Below, one piece after another: positions 1 to 4,518 of a DNA stretch of 5,539 nt. How positions within the stretch are numbered: the stretch's first letter is position 1; every line of letters begins with the position of its first letter. A program made the translations under genes and the position numbers. The notes below the pieces were generated by a model. That model did not search any database and was not told the origin of the DNA. It saw only the letters and a list, made by a program, of their open reading frames with translations. The stretch comes from Chloroflexota bacterium (GTDB lineage Bacteria > Chloroflexota > Dormibacteria > Aeolococcales > Aeolococcaceae), in NCBI GenBank assembly GCA_028287605.1, contig JAQBPI010000037.1:1-5539 (forward strand), in the 5' to 3' direction.

Positions 1-64
1 CAGGGCGCGGGCGCCGGCGACGGCCGTCCCGCGCCGCCCGTTCCCCTCCACCGTCGCGTCCCGG

Positions 65-469
65 TCAGACCAGGGCGCCGACGCGGCGCTGCTCCTCGAC
101 CAGGGAGCGGCGGGCCCGGAGGATGGCGGCGTGGGCGCGGCGCAGCGGGCGGCGGTCCCGGCCGTCGGACCGGGTGATCTCCTCCTCGAGCTGGCTCTCG
201 ACGGTGCGGAGCGCCGCCATCGCCCGGTGCAGCGCGTCGGCGGCCTCCTCGTCCTCGGCGTCCATGGGCGCGTCGGCGGGGCGTCCACCGAGCTCCATCG
301 GCGCCCCCGCCGGGTCGAGTCCCTCGATGAGGCCGATCACCTCGCGGGCGCGTTCCACGCATTCCTCGACGGTGCGCCCGCCGGCGGCCCAGCCGGGCAG
401 GTCGGCCACGGTGGCGATGAGGCCCTCCTGCTCCGCGGCGGGTTGGACCACGATGGTGTAGGCGCGCAT
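65..469 (-). CDS. HicB-like (antitoxin-fold) protein with helical C-terminal tail
   Basis: A 134-residue protein. Residues about 1-50 look like the HicB N-terminal domain: a first strand (AYTIVVQPA), then GLIATVADLPGWAAGG, then a helix starting TVEECVERAREVIGLI. This matches the family pattern of a YxVxxxP strand, a 'xATVPDLPG' segment and an 'EEAxxxAxEAI' helix. An acidic, Pro/Gly/Ala-rich linker follows (about 51-75), then a charged, probably helical or coiled-coil tail (about 76-134). Typical HicB antitoxins pair with the small RNase HicA and often carry a ribbon-helix-helix or HTH domain. Neither is seen here: no recognisable DNA-binding motif is present, and no hicA lies upstream. Only 64 bp remain downstream. 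It may therefore be a solitary HicB-like protein rather than a toxin-antitoxin member. The ATG start is well supported by GAGGAGGT five bases upstream on the minus strand. The fold assignment is fairly secure; the role is not. Confidence 0.75.
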   Translation of the reverse strand: MRAYTIVVQPAAEQEGLIATVADLPGWAAGGRTVEECVERAREVIGLIEGLDPAGAPMELGGRPADAPMDAEDEEAADALHRAMAALRTVESQLEEEITRSDGRDRRPLRRAHAAILRARRSLVEEQRRVGALV

Positions 470-474
470 GGGTG

Positions 475-482
475 ACCTCCTC
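475..482 (-). promoter_or_regulatory. Strong ribosome binding site of the HicB-like gene
   Basis: The minus strand reads GAGGAGGT followed by five bases (CACCC) and the ATG. This is the only near-perfect Shine-Dalgarno sequence I see in the window; the other genes have weak or no visible sites. It fixes the start of the HicB-like gene. Confidence 0.7.
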
Positions 483-502
483 GACCGACTCCCCGGTCGG
501 TC
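483..502 (-). promoter_or_regulatory. Inverted repeat directly upstream of the HicB-like RBS
   Basis: GACCGAC (483-489) and GTCGGTC (496-502) form a perfect 7-bp inverted repeat with a 6-base gap, ending right at the Shine-Dalgarno sequence of the HicB-like gene. It could be an operator or an RNA hairpin that tunes access to the RBS. No T-run follows on either strand, so a simple intrinsic terminator is unlikely. The pairing is seen directly; the function is inference. Confidence 0.4.
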
Positions 503-531
503 ATGGCGGTGCGGCGGCCCCTTCCCCCAGT

Positions 532-594
532 GGGACCGCCAATGGTGCGCGGATCCGCGACGGAGATCAAGCTCCCACGACGGGCGGCGGTCCC
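532..594. repeat. Nested inverted repeats between the hydrolase and the HicB-like gene
   Basis: GGGACCGCC (532-540) pairs perfectly with GGCGGTCCC (586-594), the latter ending at the last base of the hydrolase stop codon (594-596). The enclosed 45 bases contain a perfect 12-bp palindrome, CGCGGATCCGCG (548-559), and a short GGAG/CTCC stem around 562-575. The segment could fold as a three-way junction in the 3' end of the hydrolase transcript. It may protect the 3' end or separate transcription of the two minus-strand genes. There is no T-run typical of an intrinsic terminator. Confidence 0.4.
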
Positions 595-1478
595 TATGAG
601 AGGAAGGCGCGGATCGCGGAGGCGGTGGAGGGGTGGGTCATCACCCCGTAGTGGTTGGCGTCGACCTCCACCGACTCGGCCCCCGGCACGGTGCGCAGGA
701 AGCGGTCGCGATCGGCGGTGCCGACGACGTGGCCGCCGAAGGCGAGCAGCGGCCGGGTGGCGCGCACCAGCAGCACCGGCATGGTGAGCCGGCCCCACAG
801 CCGCTGGGGGTCGCGCCAGCTGCCGTAGGCCATGTCCTCGAGCACCGCCACCGGGTCGGTCCGGGGCCGGACCCCGCGCTCGTCGGCGGTGAGCTCGTAG
901 CGGAAGGTGCGGTCCCAGTAGTCGTTCCAGGGGTTGACGATCCCGGTCAGCCGCACCCTCTCCAGGTAGTCGTCGGCGGTGCGGCTGGGCCCGGCGAGGC
1001 GGCGCACCACCCGGAGGATGGCGGTGACGGCGAGCATGTCGGGGACGCCGAGCCCGTCGACGAGGACGACGCGGCGGATGTCGGAGGGGTCGAGCCCGGC
1101 CATCTCCATGGCCACGAAGGCGCCCATGGAGTGGCCCACGACGTCGTAGGGTGGGCGGCCCAGCTGGGCCGCGGCGCCGATCACGTCGCGGGCGTGGCGG
1201 CGCCAGCCGTACGTGCCCGACGGGCTGACGCTGCTGTGGCCGCGGCCGCGGAGGTCGAGCGCCACGAGCTGCCGCCGCCCCCCGCCCAGGCGCTCGCCGA
1301 GGAAGTCGAAGCTGCGCGAGTTGTGGCTGATGCCGGGGATGCCGACGGCGAGCCGCCCCCGCGCGCTGCCGAAGCGATGCGCCCGCAGCCGGCCGGAGGG
1401 CAGGAGGAGGTCGAGCTCCGCCGGCTCCAGCGGCTCTCGGTCCGGGCGCTCGACGCTGGTCAGACCCTCGACTCCCAC
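594..1478 (-). CDS. Alpha/beta-fold hydrolase
   Basis: A 294-residue alpha/beta hydrolase, probably a soluble esterase-like enzyme; the substrate is unknown. Using the GTG start at 1478, the oxyanion-hole region is GIPGISHNSRSF (about 46-57), the DLRGRGHS segment is about 75-82, and the nucleophile elbow GHSMG is at 115-119 with Ser117 as nucleophile. A cap-like insert (NDYWDRTFRYEL) follows. The catalytic His is probably His276 (DANHYGV). The usual acid after strand 7 is not evident, since that place reads VRATRPLL. Asp141 in VLVDG after strand 6 is a candidate instead. An upstream ATG at 1598 is open, but it would overlap metF by over 130 bp and add a low-complexity Arg/Pro-rich leader. The GTG at 1478 has GAAGG about ten bases upstream and overlaps metF by only 19 bp, which suggests co-transcription and coupled translation. 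Any link to folate metabolism is unproven. Confidence 0.85.
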   Translation of the reverse strand: MGVEGLTSVERPDREPLEPAELDLLLPSGRLRAHRFGSARGRLAVGIPGISHNSRSFDFLGERLGGGRRQLVALDLRGRGHSSVSPSGTYGWRRHARDVIGAAAQLGRPPYDVVGHSMGAFVAMEMAGLDPSDIRRVVLVDGLGVPDMLAVTAILRVVRRLAGPSRTADDYLERVRLTGIVNPWNDYWDRTFRYELTADERGVRPRTDPVAVLEDMAYGSWRDPQRLWGRLTMPVLLVRATRPLLAFGGHVVGTADRDRFLRTVPGAESVEVDANHYGVMTHPSTASAIRAFLS

Positions 1479-2344
1479 GGCCGCGCCGCCTTCAGGGCAC
1501 TGAGGATGGCTCGGGTCGCCGGGGAGCGGTTGAGGGTGTAGAAGTGGATCCCGGGGGCGCCGCCGGCGAGCAGCTCGGCGCACTGCAGCGTCGCCCACGC
1601 CACCCCCAGCTGCACCACCGCGTCGGCGTCGTCGCTGCGCCGCAGCAGCGCCTCCCGCAGCCGGGCTGGCACCCGGGCGCCGAAGAGGCTGCCCTCGAAG
1701 CGTGAGAGCTGGCGCACGGACGTGATCGGCATGATCCCCGGGGTGATCGGCACGGTGATGCCGGCGGCCCGGGCCCGGGACGTGAAGTCGACGTAGGCGG
1801 CGTTGTCGAAGAAGAGCTGGGTGATCAGGAAGTCGACCCCGCTCTCCACCTTGTGCACGGTGTGGCGCAGGTCCTCCTCCGGGCTCGCCGACTCGGTGTG
1901 CCCCTCGGGGTAGCAGGCGCCGCCGATGCAGAAGTCGTACTCGCGGCGGATCATCGCCGCCAGGTCGCTGCCGTGGTCGAGGCCCCCCTCGACGGAGCGG
2001 AAGCCGGTCTCGCCCCGGGGCGGGTCGCCGCGCAGCGCCAGCACGTTGTCGATCCCGGCGTCGCGGAGCGAGCGCAGGGTGGCGTGGAGCTCGTCGACGG
2101 TGGCGCCGGCGCAGGTGTAGTGGGCCATCGGCTCGATGCCGGTCGAGGCGCGGATGCGGGTGACCAGCTCGAGGGTGCGGGTCCTGGAGTGGTTGCGACA
2201 GGTCACCGAGACGAATGCCGGCTCGAGCTCGCGCAGCTCACCGATGGTGCGGAAGAGCACCTCCGTGCCCGCCTCGGTGTCGGGCGGGAAGAACTCGAAG
2301 GAGAAGACCGGCCGGCGCGTGGCCAGCATCTCGGTGATGCGCAT
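1460..2344 (-). CDS. metF: Methylenetetrahydrofolate reductase (5,10-methylene-THF to 5-methyl-THF)
   Basis: A cytosolic FAD enzyme of one-carbon metabolism that supplies methyl-THF for methionine synthesis. The protein has 294 residues, close to the 296 of E. coli MetF, and appears to be a full TIM barrel. Visible landmarks are FSFEFFPP (14-21, with Glu17 matching the catalytic Glu28 of E. coli), the HYTCAG strand (75-80), LRGDPP (104-109, with Asp107 matching Asp120 near the flavin), IGGACYPEGHTES (140-152), ITQLFFDN (174-181, with Gln176 matching Gln183), and PITPGIMPI. The segment after FVSVT (44-48) is odd: residues 49-57 read CRNHSRTRT, whereas most family members have a Gly-rich YGAGGSTRDRT-like loop that is two residues longer. 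The ATG start is chosen because the N-terminus aligns with the family. No clear Shine-Dalgarno precedes it, so the mRNA may be leaderless. It is followed by the overlapping hydrolase gene and is divergent from the dehydrogenase. Confidence 0.95.
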   Translation of the reverse strand: MRITEMLATRRPVFSFEFFPPDTEAGTEVLFRTIGELRELEPAFVSVTCRNHSRTRTLELVTRIRASTGIEPMAHYTCAGATVDELHATLRSLRDAGIDNVLALRGDPPRGETGFRSVEGGLDHGSDLAAMIRREYDFCIGGACYPEGHTESASPEEDLRHTVHKVESGVDFLITQLFFDNAAYVDFTSRARAAGITVPITPGIMPITSVRQLSRFEGSLFGARVPARLREALLRRSDDADAVVQLGVAWATLQCAELLAGGAPGIHFYTLNRSPATRAILSALKAARPWESRV

Positions 2345-2412
2345 GGCCCGGTATCGTGCCCGATTTCCGCTGCCCGCAGCCTCGGCGCCCCCGGGTGCTA
2401 CCTTCCCGCGCC
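2345..2412. promoter_or_regulatory. Divergent promoter region between metF and the dehydrogenase
   Basis: This 68-bp spacer separates two divergently read start codons, so promoters for both genes should lie here or overlap the genes. For the plus strand, TACCTT (2399-2404, preceded by TG two bases before) fits a -10 box of the TAnnnT type. It would put the transcription start at about 2411-2413, on the ATG itself. No -35 box is clear and neither gene has a good Shine-Dalgarno, so leaderless transcripts are likely. For the minus strand I cannot pick a -10 box with confidence. Confidence 0.35.
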
Positions 2413-3459
2413 ATGCTCGCTGCGTATCTCGCCCGCACCGGCGGGGACGACCCGCTCGACAACCTCGAGGTCGGCGACCTCCCCACCCCCGAGCCCCGCC
2501 CCGGCTGGGCGCTGCTGAAGGTCGAGGCCGCGTCCCTCAACCACCACGACCTCTGGCTGCTCCGGGGGGTCTCCGCCAGCCCGATCGAGCCCCCGCAGGT
2601 GCTCGGCACCGACGCCGCGGGGACGGTCGCCGCCTACGGCCCCGACCCTCCCGAGGGGGTGCCCGAGGTCGGCTCGCCGGTGCTGCTCCATGCGGTGATC
2701 AGCTGCGGCGCCTGCCCCGCCTGCCGCCGCGGCGACGAGCTCTTCTGCCGCCGGATGGCGCTCTTCAGCGACCGCCCCTACGACGGCACCCTCGCCGAGT
2801 ACGTCGCGGTGCCCGCGGCCAACCTGGTGCCGCGCCCCCCCGGGCTCAGCGCGGCCGACGCGGCGTGCCTGCCCACCGCGTACCTCACCGCCTACCGGAT
2901 GCTCTTCACCCGGGCCGGGCTGCGGCCGGGGTCGACGGTGCTGATCCAGGGCGCCGGCGGAGGCGTGGCCAGCGCCGCCCTGGCGCTCTGCCGCGCCACC
3001 GGCATCACCGCCATCGCCACCTCGCGCGACGAGGCCAAGCGCGCCGCCGCCCTCGAGCTCGGCGCCGTCGCCGCCCTCGCGCCCGACCGCGCCGCCGCCA
3101 AGCAGGTGCTCTCCATGACCGGCGGCGTCGACGCCGTCATCGAGACCGTGGGCGCGGCCACCTGGGACCTGAGCCTGCGCGCGGTGCGCCCCGGCGGTGC
3201 GGTGGTGGTGGCCGGCGCGACCTCCGGAGGCGATCCCCCCGCGCAGCTCAACCGGGTCTTCTACCGGCAGATCTCGGTGCTGGGCTCGACCATGGGGACG
3301 CGTGCGGAGCTGGAACGGCTGATCGCCCTGGTGCAGAGCTCGGGGATCCGCCCGCAGATCGACCGCACCTACCCGCTCGCCGAGGCGCGCGAGGCGCTGC
3401 AGCGGATGGCCGCCGGCGAGCAGCAGGGGAAGATCGTCCTGGTGCCCCCGTCCGCCTGA
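2413..3459 (+). CDS. Medium-chain dehydrogenase/reductase (zinc-binding dehydrogenase / quinone-reductase-like)
   Basis: A 348-residue NAD(P)-dependent oxidoreductase of the MDR superfamily; the substrate is unknown. A GroES-like domain (about 1-140) carries SLNHHDLW (41-48) and VLGTDAAG (63-70). The structural zinc lobe has Cys98, Cys101, Cys104 and Cys112 in the canonical C-x2-C-x2-C-x7-C spacing. The Rossmann domain follows, with LIQGAGGGVASAAL (177-190) as the nucleotide-binding loop, and the C-terminal KIVLVPP closes the fold. The catalytic zinc site looks incomplete: the usual Cys is Asn43 and the usual GHE is GTD, while Cys152 may match the third ligand. Catalysis may therefore not need zinc, as in quinone-reductase-like members. 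An upstream ATG at 2356 is open but adds an Arg/Pro-rich leader, and the protein family starts at 2413 (MLAAYLARTGG). It is transcribed alone, divergent from metF, and runs into the repeat-rich gap. Confidence 0.9.
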   Translation: MLAAYLARTGGDDPLDNLEVGDLPTPEPRPGWALLKVEAASLNHHDLWLLRGVSASPIEPPQVLGTDAAGTVAAYGPDPPEGVPEVGSPVLLHAVISCGACPACRRGDELFCRRMALFSDRPYDGTLAEYVAVPAANLVPRPPGLSAADAACLPTAYLTAYRMLFTRAGLRPGSTVLIQGAGGGVASAALALCRATGITAIATSRDEAKRAAALELGAVAALAPDRAAAKQVLSMTGGVDAVIETVGAATWDLSLRAVRPGGAVVVAGATSGGDPPAQLNRVFYRQISVLGSTMGTRAELERLIALVQSSGIRPQIDRTYPLAEAREALQRMAAGEQQGKIVLVPPSA

Positions 3460-3510
3460 CGCGTGCCACGCATCCGGGATTCTCGCCCATCGCCGGCCCT
3501 CGTTTCGTCC

Positions 3511-3539
3511 TTTACAGGTGCGGGACCCGGTGCTACGGT
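3511..3539 (+). promoter_or_regulatory. Sigma-70-like promoter pointing into the repeat region
   Basis: TTTACA (3511-3516) differs from the -35 consensus at one base. It is followed after exactly 17 bases by TACGGT (3534-3539), a TAnnnT-type -10 box. The predicted start is about 3546. No coding region lies downstream on this strand, so it would drive a non-coding transcript across the left arm. In such GC-rich DNA a chance match is less likely than usual but not excluded. Confidence 0.4.
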
Positions 3540-3540
3540 T

Positions 3541-3620
3541 GCCGGGCGTCCGCGGCCCGACAGGGGCCGCAGCCGGCAGGGCTTCGTCAGCCAGGTGCAG
3601 TGATGAGGCCCTGTTCGCTT
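3541..3620 (+). other. Structured segment, possible small non-coding RNA or attenuator
   Basis: Just after the promoter-like sequence, GCCGG (3541-3545) can pair with CCGGC (3573-3577). These enclose a perfect 7-bp stem, GCGGCCC (3552-3558) with GGGCCGC (3564-3570). Next, CAGGGC (3577-3582) can pair with GCCCTG (3608-3613), followed by TTCGCTTTT, which is weakly terminator-like. The order of promoter, stems and T-rich tract would suit a transcript of about 70-80 bases. I recognise no known RNA family: it lacks tRNA, SRP or RNase P signatures. It could equally be the outer boundary of the repeat element. Confidence 0.25.
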
Positions 3621-3630
3621 TTAACGGGCC

Positions 3631-3857
3631 GTTCGTAGAGTGGCTCGGCCGACGCGCGGCCGGTGAGGTTCGCGGCAGCTCTGGCGCCGGTGGAGTCGCT
3701 CGGCCGATCTGCCGTCGGCCAGTTGCACGGCCGATCGGCCACCGGGTGGAGACGCGCGGCGGTGGTGGCGCAGGTTGAGGCTCGCGGCGGTTCAGGTGCC
3801 GGCGGAGATGCCCGGCAGTTCTGCCGCCGGTCGAGATTCGCGTGGGGCCGCTCTGCC
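3631..3857 (+). repeat. Left tandem array of a ~28-bp unit, eight copies
   Basis: Consecutive units start at 3631, 3659, 3686, 3714, 3742, 3770, 3798 and 3826. Their lengths are 28, 27, 28, 28, 28, 28, 28 and 32 bases. The shared pattern is GCCGGtgGAg, then a variable C-rich middle with cGGC, then a CTGCC-like end. Inner copies (3798 on) are well kept; outer copies are degenerate. For example, 3631-3657 still matches 3686 on at about 19 of 27 positions by eye. The well-kept copy has a small internal hairpin, GGCAG-TT-CTGCC. There are no spacers, so it is not a CRISPR array. Confidence 0.75.
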
Positions 3858-3870
3858 GCCGGTTTTGACT

Positions 3871-3893
3871 CGGGGGGGACTGCGTCCCCCCCG
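3871..3893 (-). repeat. G/C-run hairpin, left arm (GCA loop on minus strand)
   Basis: CGGGGGGGAC (3871-3880) pairs perfectly over 10 bp with GTCCCCCCCG (3884-3893). The three-base loop is TGC on plus, that is GCA on minus. It corresponds to the right-arm hairpin at 4301-4321, which has different stem and loop bases. Confidence 0.8.
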
Positions 3894-3899
3894 TTCGCT

Positions 3900-3935
3900 C
3901 GCAAGACATCGTGCGCTGGCGCGCCCGATGCCGGC
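3900..3935 (-). repeat. 36-bp conserved core, left copy
   Basis: The reverse complement of this block is identical to 4258-4293 over all 36 bases. It is the longest perfect match between the two arms. It contains the 8-bp palindrome GGCGCGCC and lies between two hairpins in each arm, so it may be a protein-binding or processing site. Confidence 0.85.
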
Positions 3936-3948
3936 TCCCGCCCCCCCT

Positions 3949-3966
3949 CGCCGGCACTCGCCGGCG
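3949..3966. repeat. GCCGGC hairpin, left arm
   Basis: CGCCGGC (3949-3955) pairs with GCCGGCG (3960-3966) around ACTC. The right-arm counterpart is 4226-4243 with the complementary loop GAGT. Confidence 0.7.
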
Positions 3967-3985
3967 GCGCGCGCTTCGCGCTCGC
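3967..3985 (-). repeat. GAA-loop hairpin, left arm
   Basis: On the minus strand a GAA loop (3975-3977) is closed by C-G within GCGCGAAGCGC. The stem runs 8 positions with one mismatch (3970/3982). The counterpart is 4209-4223 on the plus strand. Confidence 0.7.
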
Positions 3986-4017
3986 AATTTGCGCAGCCAC
4001 CGGCCGAGGTACGACGC

Positions 4018-4038
4018 GAGGAACGCTGCGCGTTCCTC
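4018..4038 (-). repeat. Nine-bp-stem hairpin with GCA loop, left arm
   Basis: GAGGAACGC (4018-4026) and GCGTTCCTC (4030-4038) pair perfectly. The loop is TGC on plus and GCA on minus. It is the innermost hairpin of the left arm and is repeated in inverted orientation at 4155-4175. Confidence 0.85.
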
Positions 4039-4154
4039 TTGGAAACGCGCACGATCCGCGGAGAGGGCGGCGGGCTCGGCGCCGCAGGGTCGCGCGTGAT
4101 GCCCATGCGGGGTTCAAGCGCCCCACCCGTGAAGCCGCTCGGGGGGGCCGGTGT
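4039..4154. other. Central spacer of the inverted-repeat element
   Basis: This stretch of 116 bp separates the two arms and has no counterpart in either. It contains a possible GCGGCG/CGCCGC stem around 4067-4085 and a GGGG-TTCAAGCG-CCCC stem-loop around 4109-4124. I see no gene, no promoter and no recognisable RNA family. In a folded arm-to-arm structure it would be the terminal loop. Confidence 0.5.
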
Positions 4155-4175
4155 GAGGAACGCGCAGCGTTCCTC
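4155..4175 (+). repeat. Nine-bp-stem hairpin with GCA loop, right arm
   Basis: GAGGAACGC (4155-4163) pairs with GCGTTCCTC (4167-4175) around GCA (4164-4166). It is the exact inverse of the left-arm hairpin at 4018-4038. Confidence 0.85.
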
Positions 4176-4208
4176 GTGGTATCTCGGCCCGTCGACCCTT
4201 CACGATGA

Positions 4209-4223
4209 GCGCGCGAAGCGCGC
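4209..4223 (+). repeat. GAA-loop hairpin, right arm
   Basis: GCGCGC pairs with GCGCGC around GAA (4215-4217), so the core is GCGAAGC. DNA of that sequence is known to form an unusually stable mini-hairpin. Confidence 0.75.
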
Positions 4224-4225
4224 GT

Positions 4226-4243
4226 CGCCGGCGAGTGCCGGCG
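4226..4243. repeat. GCCGGC hairpin, right arm
   Basis: CGCCGGC (4226-4232) pairs with GCCGGCG (4237-4243) around GAGT. It is the inverse of the left-arm hairpin at 3949-3966. Confidence 0.7.
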
Positions 4244-4257
4244 TGGAGGGGGGCAGC

Positions 4258-4293
4258 GCCGGCATCGGGCGCGCCAGCGCACGATGTCTTGCG
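4258..4293 (+). repeat. 36-bp conserved core, right copy
   Basis: This is identical to the reverse complement of 3900-3935 over its full length. The match ends sharply on both sides, while the neighbouring hairpin stems have diverged. Confidence 0.85.
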
Positions 4294-4300
4294 CTAAACG

Positions 4301-4321
4301 GGGGGAGGCGTAGCCTCCCCC
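4301..4321 (+). repeat. G/C-run hairpin, right arm (GTA loop)
   Basis: GGGGGAGGC (4301-4309) pairs perfectly with GCCTCCCCC (4313-4321) around GTA (4310-4312). Relative to the left arm, the base pairs next to the loop and the middle loop base differ, but pairing and the GNA loop are kept. The following GGTAAAAA matches the GTCAAAA next to the left hairpin on the minus strand. Confidence 0.8.
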
Positions 4322-4330
4322 GGTAAAAAC

Positions 4331-4480
4331 ACCGTGGAGAAACTGCCGCGAACCTCGACCGGCGGCAGAACTGCCGGGCATCTCCACCGGCGGCAGAGCG
4401 GCCAGACGCGAATCTCGACCGGCGGCAGAGCGGCCGGCCGCGAATCTCCACCGGCGGCAGAACTGCCGGGCATCTTTCCC
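4331..4480 (-). repeat. Right tandem array of the ~28-bp unit, five copies in opposite orientation
   Basis: Units start at 4331, 4358, 4386, 4418 and 4450. Most begin ACCGGCGGCAG and continue either as AACTGCCGGGCATCTC (units at 4358 and 4450) or as AGCGGCC...CGCGAATCTC (units at 4386 and 4418, 32 bp). The first unit is a slightly altered copy. The stretch 4364-4391 matches the reverse complement of left-array unit 3798-3825 at 27 of 28 positions. The array ends about 40 bp before the stop codon of the phosphorylase gene. No gene is visible in it. Confidence 0.8.
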
Positions 4481-4518
4481 GGTCGCGTCCCGGGGGGTGG
4501 TCGGCTCAACCGGTGTAC

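Larger units (their letters stand above)
3631..4480. repeat. Large imperfect inverted-repeat element with tandem arrays and GNA-loop hairpins
   Basis: This fills most of the convergent gap between the dehydrogenase and the phosphorylase. The left arm (about 3631-4038) and right arm (about 4155-4480) carry the same parts in mirror order: a ~28-bp tandem array, a G/C-run hairpin, a 36-bp perfectly inverted block, a GCCGGC hairpin, a GAA-loop hairpin and a 9-bp-stem hairpin, around a centre at 4039-4154. No transposase, reverse transcriptase or other gene is inside. Reading frames across it are low in complexity, and the 28- and 32-bp units would shift frame at each copy, so it is not protein-coding. 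It could be two inverted copies of a ~280-bp repeat of the MITE, REP or BIME kind, or one palindromic element. I recognise no described family. Confidence 0.85.

Noticed and set aside
1..51. Possible start of a further minus-strand gene (GTG at 49-51, open to the window edge)
   Set aside because: Only 17 codons are visible, with no clear ribosome binding site and no recognisable motif, so it cannot be supported.
1479..1598. N-terminal extension of the hydrolase to the ATG at 1598
   Set aside because: It would lie entirely inside metF in another frame and encode a low-complexity Arg/Pro leader unlike the family.
2356..2412. Dehydrogenase start at 2356
   Set aside because: The extra 19 residues are Arg/Pro-rich, unlike MDR N-termini, and occupy the divergent promoter spacer.
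2136..3638. Long plus-strand frame of 500 codons and the similar frame at 633-1541
   Set aside because: They are composition shadows of metF, the dehydrogenase and the hydrolase, with His/Arg/Pro/Gly-rich translations and no domain.
3631..3857. CRISPR array
   Set aside because: Units are contiguous with no unique spacers, diverge from copy to copy, and no cas gene is present.
3871..3893. Intrinsic terminators formed by the G/C-run hairpins for the convergent genes
   Set aside because: Neither hairpin is followed by a T-run in the direction of incoming transcription. A role in blocking convergent transcripts remains possible but is not shown.
4105..4126. tRNA T-arm-like GGTTCAAG sequence in the element centre
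   Set aside because: The five-base stem does not pair properly and no acceptor, D or anticodon arms surround it.
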